DNA of 64,000 bases from UBA9076 sp964418835. GTDB lineage: Bacteria; Bacillota_I; Bacilli_A; Erysipelotrichales; Erysipelotrichaceae. Where the stretch lies: positions 118,265-182,264 of the forward strand of contig CAYQNJ010000002.1 in assembly GCA_964418835.1 (NCBI GenBank), read 5' to 3'. The translations under genes and the position numbers were made by a program. Positions 33,673 to 42,687 of the stretch are shown in pieces (position 1 is the first letter of the stretch; every line of letters starts with the position of its first letter). The notes beneath the pieces were generated by a model. That model saw only the letters and a program-made list of their open reading frames with translations, was not told the DNA's origin and made no database searches.

Positions 33673-35249
33673 TGAAACAGTTAAGATTGTTATTGTTTAA
33701 CGAAATATATAATATGTTTTTTGGTAGAGTTAAAAGGAAATTTCCAATACTCATGTCTGTTATATTACCAATAGGAATAATGCTTTATATTTCTGCTGTA
33801 TATGTTTATATGTTTATGGAATCTTTACCTATAGAGAAGTATTACTATATACCATATTTATTTTCTTTTGGTACTTGTGTATTAATTTTAATTTTTTCTA
33901 CAAGTTCAAAGGGGTATTTATTTGGGTTTAAAGATTTTGATTTATTAATGTCTTTGCCAATAAGAAAAGAATTATTAATGGTAGTTAAGTTTGCAGGTTT
34001 TTTATTACTTCAATATTTTTATATGTTTTTTCTTATGATTCCTATGATTATTATTTATGGAATAAATGTAAATATGGATTTTATTTATTATTTATATTCA
34101 TTCATTGGATTACCATTTATGCCGTTATTTATGGTCTTAATATCTATTGTTGTAGGAATAATCATAAAGATGATTTCTGGTAAAAGTAAATATGAAAACC
34201 TTATTAGTGGAATGTTGAGTTTAGGATTGTTTATAGGTATTTATATAGGGTCTTTCTATATGAGTTCTACGGGTGTAGAACAGTCTGTACAAAACTATGA
34301 TAAAATTATAACTATTATTAAAGCATTTATGCCTACCATTTACTTTTATGTAAATGGTGCAATAAATGGAAATACATTACACTTTGTATTAAATATTGTA
34401 ATTAACATAATTCTTTTATTAATCGCAATAAAGATTTTTAGTAGTTTATTTATTAAATTAAATAATACAAGTCAAGAAGGGTATAAGGTTAAAAACTTTA
34501 AAGTTAGTAAAATAGAACTATCTAATAAAAAAATATCTTTATATAAAAAGGAATTATTTAAGTTTTTATCTAATTTTCAGTATGTAATTAATATGTCTTT
34601 TGGAATAATATTAATATTATTATTTTCTGTATATTTGGTTATAGAAAGAAATAATTTATATATTTATATTAATGAGATTTTAAAAACTACTTATATTGCG
34701 GATTATTTACCTCTATATGTCATTGTAATAATTGGTGCAGTTGCACATACAACTTGTACTACTTGTGTATCTATTTCTTTGGAAGGTAAGCATTTATGGA
34801 TAATGAAGAGTTTACCTCTTGATGTAAAAGAAGTATTTGAGTCAAAAGCTTTAGTTAATATATCATTAATACTAATACCAACTGTATTAAGTTTTATACT
34901 ATTATCATTTGTATTTAATTTTGATAAGTTATGGATATTGTTATCAATTGTTTATTTTATATTATTATCTACTTTTGTCAGTTTAACAGGCTTAGTTATT
35001 AATTTATTATTTCCTAAACTTGAATTTGACAGAGAGATAATTGTTATTAAACAAAGTATGTCATCATTTTTAGGAATATTTGTAAATATATTAATAGGAA
35101 TGGGTATAGCTTATATGGCATTTAATTTAACTAAACTTGGATCAGCTTATGTATTAATAATTATTATTTCATTATTTTATTTAGTAGCGTGTATTGGGTT
35201 ATATTTTTGGTTAATTACTGCAGGAGTTAAGAAATTTAATAATCTATAG
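33672..35249 (+). CDS. ABC-2-like exporter permease, large (about 12 TM)
   Basis: 525 residues, twelve or so hydrophobic segments in two groups of six split by a soluble loop near residues 270-300, which suggests two fused ABC-2 half permeases. Landmarks include DFDLLMSLPIRKELL and the later LWIMKSLPLDVKEV, which look like paired elbow motifs in each half. It works with the upstream ATPase. Similar proteins are annotated as putative ABC exporters; the substrate is not predictable. Confidence 0.82.
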   Translation: MKQLRLLLFNEIYNMFFGRVKRKFPILMSVILPIGIMLYISAVYVYMFMESLPIEKYYYIPYLFSFGTCVLILIFSTSSKGYLFGFKDFDLLMSLPIRKELLMVVKFAGFLLLQYFYMFFLMIPMIIIYGINVNMDFIYYLYSFIGLPFMPLFMVLISIVVGIIIKMISGKSKYENLISGMLSLGLFIGIYIGSFYMSSTGVEQSVQNYDKIITIIKAFMPTIYFYVNGAINGNTLHFVLNIVINIILLLIAIKIFSSLFIKLNNTSQEGYKVKNFKVSKIELSNKKISLYKKELFKFLSNFQYVINMSFGIILILLFSVYLVIERNNLYIYINEILKTTYIADYLPLYVIVIIGAVAHTTCTTCVSISLEGKHLWIMKSLPLDVKEVFESKALVNISLILIPTVLSFILLSFVFNFDKLWILLSIVYFILLSTFVSLTGLVINLLFPKLEFDREIIVIKQSMSSFLGIFVNILIGMGIAYMAFNLTKLGSAYVLIIIISLFYLVACIGLYFWLITAGVKKFNNL

Positions 35250-35279
35250 GTTAGCGTAAACTTACCGACAAATATTTTG

Positions 35280-35285
35280 TATAAT
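35280..35285 (+). promoter_or_regulatory. -10 box of rubrerythrin
   Basis: TATAAT, part of the palindrome TATAATTATA (35280-35289); the -35 is weak. ATG 35308 follows GAAGGAG. Confidence 0.5.
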
Positions 35286-35307
35286 TATAGGTGAAGGAGA
35301 AAATATA

Positions 35308-35850
35308 ATGACAGACTTAAAAGGAACAAAAACAGAGAAAAATTTAAATGAAGCTTTTGCTGGAGAAAGTATGGCTCGTAATAAATATACTTTCTATGCT
35401 AGTAAAGCTAAAAAAGAAGGGTATGAACAAATATCAGAATTCTTTACAATGACTGCAGCAAATGAAAAAGAACATGCTGAGTTATGGTTTAAAGAATTAC
35501 ACGGTGGAAAAGTTGGAACTACTACAGAAAACTTAAAAGATGCTGCAGCTGGTGAAAACTATGAGTGGACAGAAATGTACGCTAGAATGGCTAAAGAAGC
35601 AGATGAAGAAGGATTTCATAAAATTGCTGAAAGAATGCGTGGAGTAGCAGCAGTTGAAAAAACACATGAAGAAAGATACTTAAAGCTTCTTGCAAATATT
35701 GAAAATGGTGAAGTGTTTGTTAGAGAAAACGAAGTAACTTGGGAATGCAGAAATTGTGGTCATAAGGTAGTTTCAAAAGAAGCTCCTGCAGTATGTCCTG
35801 TTTGTGATCATGCAAAAGCTTACTTTGAAATTGAAGCTATCAACTACTAA
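35308..35850 (+). CDS. rbr: Rubrerythrin
   Basis: 180 residues. A four-helix diiron domain (1-135) has the ligands in AFAGES, NEKEHAE, the AAAGE segment and EKTHEERY. A C-terminal rubredoxin-like domain has CRNCG and CPVCDH. It reduces hydrogen peroxide in anaerobes. With the desulfoferrodoxin at 22.3 kb this gives an oxygen-free superoxide-to-water route, though the two genes are 13 kb apart. It is a single gene ended by a strong hairpin. Confidence 0.96.
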   Translation: MTDLKGTKTEKNLNEAFAGESMARNKYTFYASKAKKEGYEQISEFFTMTAANEKEHAELWFKELHGGKVGTTTENLKDAAAGENYEWTEMYARMAKEADEEGFHKIAERMRGVAAVEKTHEERYLKLLANIENGEVFVRENEVTWECRNCGHKVVSKEAPAVCPVCDHAKAYFEIEAINY

Positions 35851-35865
35851 TTTATAATGTATATT

Positions 35866-35892
35866 AAGGAAGTATATTGTACTTCCTTTTTA
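35866..35892 (+). terminator. Terminator of rbr
   Basis: AAGGAAGTA-TATTG-TACTTCCTT, perfect nine-base stem, then T run. Confidence 0.88.
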
Positions 35893-35913
35893 TGTGGAAA
35901 AAGGTTTATTAAA

Positions 35914-35930
35914 ACTTGCACAAGTATAAT
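35914..35930 (+). promoter_or_regulatory. Promoter with operator-like dyad before the PTS regulator
   Basis: ACTTG-CA-CAAGT (35914-35925) runs directly into TATAAT (35925-35930). No -35 hexamer is clear. The dyad fills the spacer and could bind a repressor or activator. Confidence 0.45.
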
Positions 35931-35955
35931 GTTATTGTTTAAACATAAGGTAAAT

Positions 35956-37869
35956 ATGAAATTAAATAAAAGAAGAAAAAAACTTATTAATATTTTACTG
36001 GAAAATGACGGTATTCTTTCTGGTGCTTTTTTAGCATCTAAATTAGACGTTACTAGTAGAACAATAAGAAATGATATTAAATACATAAATGAATTATCTA
36101 AATTAATTGGTTGTCAAATTGATTCTATAGTAGGAAGAGGATACAGTCTTGTAATATTTGATAAAAATTTATTTGAAAAAACATTAAGTTCTAATGATAA
36201 ATCTTATACTTTTATAGATAAAAGATTAAATGATGAAACTACATTAATAATAAAAAATACATTATCTATAAATAACTATACTTTCCAACAAATAACTGAT
36301 TTATTACACATTAGTGATTCAACCTTAAACAAGGATTTAATTCTATTGAAATCAAATATTAATAACCCTGAAGTTACAATTATAAAAAATAAACAAAATA
36401 TAGTAGTTTATGAAGGAAAAGAAAATGATATCAGAGGCGAAATAGTTTATTCATTATATAAAAACTCAGATGCTTTTGTAATAGAAGAAAGTAAAAATAT
36501 TACAGATATATTTGGTATTGAACAAATACTAACAATTAAAAACTGTTTAAAGAAGTTTATTGAAGAGATTAATTATCAATTAAGTGATGAATTGTTTGGG
36601 TTTCTACTTTTGCATATAGCAGTAGGTTTGTATAGACCAAGTATTGAAATAGAACCTTACAAAGATACACGTAGTAAAGAAGTTCATAAGATGATTCAAA
36701 AAAGTTTGAAATCAATTGATGATATATATAACTCTAATTTACAAGCTGATTCTTACTTTTATACTAGTCTAGTATTAACGATGAACAATTTGTTAAATCA
36801 AAACATAGATAATGATTTATATACAAAGCTTGAAAGTAAAACAATTGAAATACTTGATACTATTCAAAAGGAAACCAATATTCAATTCTTATATGACTCA
36901 ATTTTAATAAATGGATTAGTATTACATTTAAATGGATTGATTGAAAGACAAAAATTTAATATTGTATTCCATAATCAAAATTTAGAGTCAATTAAAAGAA
37001 CTTATCCACTAGCATATGAAATAGCGATTATATACTCTAAAGAAGTTTCAACATTGTTTAATTTAAAGATTGATGAAAATGAAATTGATTTAATAACTAT
37101 TCATTTTGGAGGATCATTAGAAAGAATTAAAACACATAAGATATCAACAAAGAATGTAGTTATAGTCTGCGGATATGGTTTTGCGATGGGAACATTAGTA
37201 AAAGAAAGATTAAAGAATGAATTTAACAATCAATTTGTATTTAAAGCAATACTTAATTCGTATGAAATAAATAGTTATGATTTATCAGACATTGATTACA
37301 TATTCTCTACAATTCCAATAGATATTAAAGATAATAATCATAAAGTAATTAATGTTGATGTTGCATTAACAAATACGAATATTAAAGTAATTGAGGAACA
37401 TATAAATTATGGTGATACATATGATGTATTACTTGAGTTATTAACTAAAGAAAATTTTTATAGAAATGTTTCAGTAGAAACTAGTGAAGAAGCTATTAAA
37501 TATCTAGCGGAGAAGATGGTTAAAAATGGTTCTATTGATAAAGAAAATGTTGAAGAGATATTAAAAAGAGAAGATTTGTCTTCTACTGAAATTGGTAATC
37601 TAGTAGCCATACCACACTGCTTTAATACATTTAGTAATAAATCTGCAATAGGGGTTATGTCATTAGAAAAACCTATTATATGGAAAAAAGAAAAAGTTCA
37701 AATTATATTTCTAATTGTACTTTCATCTGATAAAAAACCTGTTTGGAATAATATATTTAGATTATTTTATCCAATGCTTACTGATGAGAAAACAATAAAG
37801 AATATTATTGAAACATTTGATTATAATGAGTTAATAAATACGCTATTAAAAGCTAGAAAGGAGGACTAA
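35956..37869 (+). CDS. PRD-containing transcriptional regulator (LicR/MtlR type) with EIIB- and EIIA-like domains
   Basis: About 637 residues. HTH at 1-65 (VTSRTIRNDIKYIN), a second HTH near 85-135, two PRD domains about 165-375, an EIIB-like domain about 395-480 (CGYGFAMG), and a C-terminal EIIA domain with the phosphorylatable His in AIPHCF near 552. PTS phosphorylation of the PRD and EII domains tunes such activators. ATG 35956 is chosen with AAGG upstream; a longer reading overlaps the rbr terminator. It heads the operon with EIIA, EIIB, EIIC and transketolase and should control it. Confidence 0.92.
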   Translation: MKLNKRRKKLINILLENDGILSGAFLASKLDVTSRTIRNDIKYINELSKLIGCQIDSIVGRGYSLVIFDKNLFEKTLSSNDKSYTFIDKRLNDETTLIIKNTLSINNYTFQQITDLLHISDSTLNKDLILLKSNINNPEVTIIKNKQNIVVYEGKENDIRGEIVYSLYKNSDAFVIEESKNITDIFGIEQILTIKNCLKKFIEEINYQLSDELFGFLLLHIAVGLYRPSIEIEPYKDTRSKEVHKMIQKSLKSIDDIYNSNLQADSYFYTSLVLTMNNLLNQNIDNDLYTKLESKTIEILDTIQKETNIQFLYDSILINGLVLHLNGLIERQKFNIVFHNQNLESIKRTYPLAYEIAIIYSKEVSTLFNLKIDENEIDLITIHFGGSLERIKTHKISTKNVVIVCGYGFAMGTLVKERLKNEFNNQFVFKAILNSYEINSYDLSDIDYIFSTIPIDIKDNNHKVINVDVALTNTNIKVIEEHINYGDTYDVLLELLTKENFYRNVSVETSEEAIKYLAEKMVKNGSIDKENVEEILKREDLSSTEIGNLVAIPHCFNTFSNKSAIGVMSLEKPIIWKKEKVQIIFLIVLSSDKKPVWNNIFRLFYPMLTDEKTIKNIIETFDYNELINTLLKARKED

Positions 37870-37870
37870 T

Positions 37871-38323
37871 ATGTTAAGCACTTTAATTACAGAGGAATTT
37901 ATTCAAATTACTGATGAAAACTTACATTGGAAAGATGCAGTAAAACTTGCGGCTAAACCATTATTAGAAAAAGGTTGTATTGAAGAAAGATACTTAGACG
38001 CCATATTTGAAATGGCAGATAAACATGGACCATTTTTTGATATAGGTAAACAAATTGCTATTCCTCACGCTAGAAGTGAGATGGGTGTAAATAAGACAAG
38101 TATGAGTTTACTTAGGTGTTTAAAACCTGTTTATTTACTTGATGATGAAAAGCATCCTATTGATATATTTATTATTATTGCTTCAGCTGATAACAATAGT
38201 CATTTACAGGCATTAGCTGGTTTGAGTGAGATCCTTATTAATGATGAATTAGTGAATGAATTAAAAGGATTAACTACTACTAGTGAGATAGCAGAATTAA
38301 TTAGAAAGGAGGAAAATAAATGA
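37871..38323 (+). CDS. PTS EIIA component, ascorbate/fructose-mannitol type
   Basis: 150 residues with the active-site His H66 in IAIPHARSE. The layout matches UlaC/SgaA-type EIIA. It passes phosphate from HPr to the EIIB at 38320. A perfect AAAGGAGG precedes the ATG, and the stop overlaps the next start (ATGA). The operon also has an EIIA-like domain in the regulator, so there are two distinct phospho-histidine sites. Confidence 0.9.
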   Translation: MLSTLITEEFIQITDENLHWKDAVKLAAKPLLEKGCIEERYLDAIFEMADKHGPFFDIGKQIAIPHARSEMGVNKTSMSLLRCLKPVYLLDDEKHPIDIFIIIASADNNSHLQALAGLSEILINDELVNELKGLTTTSEIAELIRKEENK

Positions 38324-38601
38324 AAATATTAGCAGTGTGTGGTTCAGGTCTAGGTTCTAGTTTTATGGTTCAAATGAATATTGAAAAAGTTTTAAAAGAA
38401 CTAGGAGTTACTGGTGTTGAAGTTGAACATGCGGATGTTGGATCTGCGGTAAAGGGTGCAGCAGATGTATTTATATTTGCGAAAGATATTGCGGATGGTT
38501 TAAAAATTGACGCTCCTACTATAGTTCTTGAAAGTATTATCGATATGGATGAACTTAGAGAAAAAGTTACAAATATGTGCAAAGAAATGAATTTAATTTA
38601 A
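38320..38601 (+). CDS. PTS EIIB component, ascorbate (SgaB/UlaB) type
   Basis: 93 residues. Phospho-cysteine C7 in AVCGSGLGSS, then a typical small EIIB fold. The family of the sequence matches lactose/ascorbate IIB. AAAGGAGG lies in the end of the EIIA gene. It phosphorylates the sugar during passage through the EIIC. Confidence 0.92.
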   Translation: MKILAVCGSGLGSSFMVQMNIEKVLKELGVTGVEVEHADVGSAVKGAADVFIFAKDIADGLKIDAPTIVLESIIDMDELREKVTNMCKEMNLI

Positions 38602-38629
38602 TTCGCTTATATAAGGAGGATATTATATT

Positions 38630-39985
38630 ATGAGTGGAATCGTAAAACTACTAGTTGATATAGCAAGTACGCCTGCTATATTAGTATCACTAATTGCATT
38701 ATTAGGATTAGTACTTCAAAGTAAACCTTTACCAGATGTTATTAAAGGTGTTATTAAAACATTTATTGGTTTCTTAGTATTATCAGCTGGTGCTGATGTT
38801 GTTAGTGGATCTTTAGCTCCATTTGGTGGAATGTTCGAACATGCATTTAATGTTCAAGGGGTAGTTCCAAACAATGAAGCTATTATCGCTATTGCTTTAC
38901 AAGATTATGGAACAGATACAGCAATTATCATGTTCTTAGGTATGGTTTTCAATATTATTATTGCAAGACTTACTAAATTTAAACACATATTCTTAACTGG
39001 ACATCATACATTATATATGGCTTGTATGATTGCAGTTATTCTTAAAGTTATTGGTTTTGCAGGAGGAATCTTGTTTATTGTTGGTGGTTTAATATTGGCA
39101 TTAGTTATGTCACTATCACCTTATTTCTTACAACCTTATATGGAAAAAATGACTGGTGGAAACACAGTTGGTTTAGGTCACTTCTCAGGTGCAGGATACT
39201 GGTTATCTGCAAATGTTGGAAAACTATTCAATCCTAAAGGTGAGAAAGTTACAAGTACAGAAGATATTAATTTCCCTAAGAGTTTAGCATTCTTACGTGA
39301 CTCTACAGTTTCAATCGCAATTACTATGATGACTATTTATGTAATTGTTGCTTTAGCTGCTGGTATGGGATGGGTTGAAGAAACATATAGTGGTGGAATT
39401 AACGCAATAATATTTGCAATTACTCAAGGTGGAAAATTCGCTGCTGGTGTATATGTAATCCTAGCTGGTGTTCGTTTAATCTTAGCTGAAATCGTTCCTG
39501 CATTTAAGGGTATTTCAGAAAAATTAGTTCCTAATTCAATTGCTGCATTAGACTGCCCAATCGTATTCCCATTTGCTCCTAATGCTGTATTAATTGGATT
39601 CTTCTCAAGTTTTGTTGGTGGTATTGTTTCTATGATTGCTATGGCTTTATTAGGTACTGCTGTTATTCTTCCAGGTGTTGTTCCTCATTTCTTCTGTGGT
39701 GCTACTGCAGGTGTATTTGGTAACTCAACTGGTGGTTTAAAAGGTGCTATTGCTGGTGCATTTGCACAAGGTATTGCAATTAGTTTCCTTCCAATGTTTA
39801 TGATGCCATTATTAGGAAGTTTAGGACAAGCAGGTTCTACATTCTCTGATGCTGACTTTACAATCGTAGGTATTCTATTTGGTAATTTAGGTTTAAGTTT
39901 TGGACAAATAGGTGTTATTGCTGGTGTTGCTGTTATATTAATTGCAATGTTTGCAGCTACATTTATGAGCAAGAAAACTGCTTAG
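38630..39985 (+). CDS. ulaA: PTS EIIC component, ascorbate (UlaA/SgaT) type
   Basis: 451 residues, eleven or so TMs, starting MSGIVKLLVDIASTPAILVS and holding the UlaA motifs GLGHFSGAGYWLSANVGK and LDCPIVFPFAPNAVLIGF. UlaA carries L-ascorbate in E. coli, but members also serve other substrates in Firmicutes. AGGAGG precedes the ATG. None of the ascorbate catabolic genes (ulaD, E, F, G) is next to it; transketolase halves follow instead. Confidence 0.92.
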   Translation: MSGIVKLLVDIASTPAILVSLIALLGLVLQSKPLPDVIKGVIKTFIGFLVLSAGADVVSGSLAPFGGMFEHAFNVQGVVPNNEAIIAIALQDYGTDTAIIMFLGMVFNIIIARLTKFKHIFLTGHHTLYMACMIAVILKVIGFAGGILFIVGGLILALVMSLSPYFLQPYMEKMTGGNTVGLGHFSGAGYWLSANVGKLFNPKGEKVTSTEDINFPKSLAFLRDSTVSIAITMMTIYVIVALAAGMGWVEETYSGGINAIIFAITQGGKFAAGVYVILAGVRLILAEIVPAFKGISEKLVPNSIAALDCPIVFPFAPNAVLIGFFSSFVGGIVSMIAMALLGTAVILPGVVPHFFCGATAGVFGNSTGGLKGAIAGAFAQGIAISFLPMFMMPLLGSLGQAGSTFSDADFTIVGILFGNLGLSFGQIGVIAGVAVILIAMFAATFMSKKTA

Positions 39986-39986
39986 T

Positions 39987-40826
39987 ATGAATTTAAATAA
40001 TTTTGCTAAAAAAATTAGATATTATACTTTAAAAGAATTAAATAATATTGGTTATGGTCACTATGGTGGAGCTTTATCCATCATAGAGACTCTAGCTGTG
40101 TTATATGGTAAGTATCTAAATGTAGATCCTAAAAACCCAAATAGTATGGATAGAGATTTCTTTATACTTTCAAAAGGACATGCTGGTCCATCATATTATG
40201 CTACTTTAGCTATAAAGGGATTCTTTCCTTTAGAAAAGTTAATGACTTTAAATGCTAATGGTACTAGATTACCTTCACATCCAGATAGAAATTATGTTGA
40301 AGGTGTTGATATGACTACAGGTTCTTTAGGTCAAGGAATTTCTGTAGCTGCAGGTGCAGCTTATAAGTTTAAATATAGTGATAAACCAAATAGAGTTTAT
40401 ACTATAGTTGGAGATGGAGAATTAAATGAAGGTCAATGTTGGGAAGCTATTCAATTTATTGCACACAACAAATTAAATAATTTAACTATATTTGTTGACG
40501 ACAATAAAAAACAATTGGATGGTTATACTGATGATATATGTAAAACATTTGATTTTGTTGAAAAGTTTAAAGCTTTCGGTTTAAATTCATTTAAAGTAGA
40601 TGGTAATGATGTAAATGCTATAGATAAAGCAATTAATGAAGCTATTAATTATAAAGATACTGCTACTGTAATTGTTTTAGATACCATTAAGGGACAAGGA
40701 GTAAAACTTGTTGAAGATACTATGGATAATCACCATATTAGATTGAGTGATACTCAAAAAGTTGATTTAAGTGAATTTGTAAATAAACTAGAAAACGAAT
40801 TAAAAGAGGAGGGTATGTTGCCATGA
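39987..40826 (+). CDS. Transketolase, N-terminal (TPP-binding) subunit
   Basis: 279 residues. TPP/Mg motif GDGELNEGQCWEA near 145 with the later Asn (VDDNKK), and SKGHAGPSYYATLA near 62. This is the N-terminal half of a split transketolase. It starts one base after the EIIC stop. Together with the next gene it should exchange two-carbon units between pentose and triose phosphates. Confidence 0.94.
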   Translation: MNLNNFAKKIRYYTLKELNNIGYGHYGGALSIIETLAVLYGKYLNVDPKNPNSMDRDFFILSKGHAGPSYYATLAIKGFFPLEKLMTLNANGTRLPSHPDRNYVEGVDMTTGSLGQGISVAAGAAYKFKYSDKPNRVYTIVGDGELNEGQCWEAIQFIAHNKLNNLTIFVDDNKKQLDGYTDDICKTFDFVEKFKAFGLNSFKVDGNDVNAIDKAINEAINYKDTATVIVLDTIKGQGVKLVEDTMDNHHIRLSDTQKVDLSEFVNKLENELKEEGMLP

Positions 40827-41746
40827 GTATTGAAATGAGAAAGCAATATGCTAGTACACTTTTAGAGTTGTATGAAAAAGATAAGAATGTTTATGCATTA
40901 GAAGCCGATTTAAGTAGTTCTATGGCTACAGCTAGTTTAAAGAATACTATGCATAAAAATTACATTAATTTAGGTATTATGGAAGCTAACATGGTTAGTG
41001 TTGCTGCTGGTATTAATATAGCAGGTGGAATTCCATTTGTTCATTCATTTGGACAATTTATTACAAGAAGAGCATTTGATCAAGTTTTTGTTTCTTTGGC
41101 TTATGCTAAATTACATGCAATACTTGTTGGAAGTGATGCAGGTATAACTGCTGAACATAACGGAGGTACTCATATGACATTTGAAGATGTTGGTTTAATG
41201 AGAACTATACCAAATGCATATATTTATGATGTGTGTGATCCTGTTCAGTTAAAGTACATTTTAGAAAAAGCATATTCAAATAAGGGAGTTCATTATATTA
41301 GAACTGCTAGAAAGTCACTTCCTTCTGTGTATGAAGATGGTGAAACATTTGAAAATGCAAAAGTATTAACTGAAGGTACTGATGTTACTATTGCAACTAA
41401 CGGTATTTGTGTTAAAAGAGCTCTTGATGCATGTGAAATGCTAAAACAAGAAGGAATTAATGCAGAAGTTATTGATATGTTTAGTATTCAACCGCTAGAT
41501 AAAGAGACACTTTTAAAAAGTGCTAAGAAAACAAATCTTGTTGTAACTGTTGAAAATCATAATATTAATAATGCATTAGGTAGTGCAGTAGCTGAAGTGT
41601 TAAGTGAAAACTATCCTACAAAACTAGTAAGGCTAGGAGTTAAAAATCAATTTGGACAAGTTGGTTCAATTGATTATTTAGCTAAGTTTTATGAAATTGA
41701 TGCTGAAAGTATTGTTAAAGCGGTTAAAAAAGCTTTAAATAAATAA
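40823..41746 (+). CDS. Transketolase, C-terminal subunit
   Basis: 307 residues with the Pyr domain (LEADLSSSMAT, NLGIMEANMV with the catalytic Glu) and the C-terminal transketolase domain. It overlaps the N-terminal half by ATGA and has GAGGAGGG upstream. The pair closes the PTS operon and shares a very strong terminator with the convergent lipid kinase gene. Confidence 0.94.
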   Translation: MSIEMRKQYASTLLELYEKDKNVYALEADLSSSMATASLKNTMHKNYINLGIMEANMVSVAAGINIAGGIPFVHSFGQFITRRAFDQVFVSLAYAKLHAILVGSDAGITAEHNGGTHMTFEDVGLMRTIPNAYIYDVCDPVQLKYILEKAYSNKGVHYIRTARKSLPSVYEDGETFENAKVLTEGTDVTIATNGICVKRALDACEMLKQEGINAEVIDMFSIQPLDKETLLKSAKKTNLVVTVENHNINNALGSAVAEVLSENYPTKLVRLGVKNQFGQVGSIDYLAKFYEIDAESIVKAVKKALNK

Positions 41747-41751
41747 AAATA

Positions 41752-41792
41752 AAAGTTTCCTAAGATTGGAACCAATCTTGGAAACTTTTTTT
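41752..41792. terminator. Strong bidirectional terminator between transketolase and dagK
   Basis: AAAGTTTCC-T-AAGATTGG / CCAATCTT-GGAAACTTT, 17 pairs with one bulge and a 2-base turn, then a run of seven T. The minus-strand gene ends inside the T run. Confidence 0.92.
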
Positions 41793-42687
41793 ATTTTAAA
41801 TAAGAATCTTCTGGTACTCGTAATGTCAATACTTTTTCCATAATATCAAATACTATGTATTTGCTTTTGAAATTTTCTCCATCTGATTGAGCATCCACAA
41901 GTTCATTAGATGAAATATTTACTTTTTTTGATCTATAAATCTTCATTTCTTTTATATCCTTTGTATCTCCTTTAAGATACTTTGGAAGTAAACCAAAAAG
42001 TTTTGGTACATTAACTTTATTAATTACAATAATATCGAAATAACCATCTTGAATACTTACATCTTGAATTGGATTAACTCCATTACCATAGTATTTACCA
42101 TTCATAACTGCAACAAGTAAAGTTTCTTGTTCAATTACTTGATTATCAAGTTCCATTTTTATTTTGAAGACTTTTGGTTTTAAAACTCCAATCACTGCTG
42201 CAATATTATATATTAATTTTTTTGGCATTACTTTATTTTTTAGTACTGTACAAGCTATATCATTTACTCGTGCATCAAGTCCTAAGGTAGTACTATTTAG
42301 AAATCTTCTGTTATTAGCTATACCATAATCTACATTTACATTTCTTCCATTAATACTATCTTTTATTATTTTTATAATGTCTTCATTGTTAGGACTAATC
42401 ATTTTATAAAAGTCATTTCCAGTACCTGCAGGTATAATACTTAATGGAACTTTATCATTTATACCATTTAATATTTCATAGGCAGTACCATCACCACCGA
42501 TAGAGTATAAACAAACATCATGTTGGATACCATATTGTTTAGCAATTTCACTTGCATGATTTTCGTGTGTTGTTACATGTAATTTGTAGTTAATATTATT
42601 TGAGTCACAGTAATTTCTAATTTGTTTTTCTAAAGTTTTAGCTTTACCACTTCCTGCAGTGGGATTAAGTATAAATATATGTTGCAT
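41791..42687 (-). CDS. dagK: Diacylglycerol/lipid kinase, DagK/YegS family
   Basis: 298 residues with the NPTAGSGKA start, nucleotide motif GGDGTAYE near 66 and GTGNDFYK near 90. In Firmicutes the soluble DgkB phosphorylates diacylglycerol to recycle lipid after lipoteichoic acid synthesis; exact substrate here is not shown. It is the third gene of the citrate synthase-IDH operon, joined to IDH by TAATG, which is an unusual metabolic partner. Confidence 0.9.
   Translation of the reverse strand: MQHIFILNPTAGSGKAKTLEKQIRNYCDSNNINYKLHVTTHENHASEIAKQYGIQHDVCLYSIGGDGTAYEILNGINDKVPLSIIPAGTGNDFYKMISPNNEDIIKIIKDSINGRNVNVDYGIANNRRFLNSTTLGLDARVNDIACTVLKNKVMPKKLIYNIAAVIGVLKPKVFKIKMELDNQVIEQETLLVAVMNGKYYGNGVNPIQDVSIQDGYFDIIVINKVNVPKLFGLLPKYLKGDTKDIKEMKIYRSKKVNISSNELVDAQSDGENFKSKYIVFDIMEKVLTLRVPEDSYLK

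Noticed and set aside
35280..35289. PerR-like box TATAATTATA before rubrerythrin
   Set aside because: It does not match the 7-1-7 PerR spacing; half of it is the -10 box itself.
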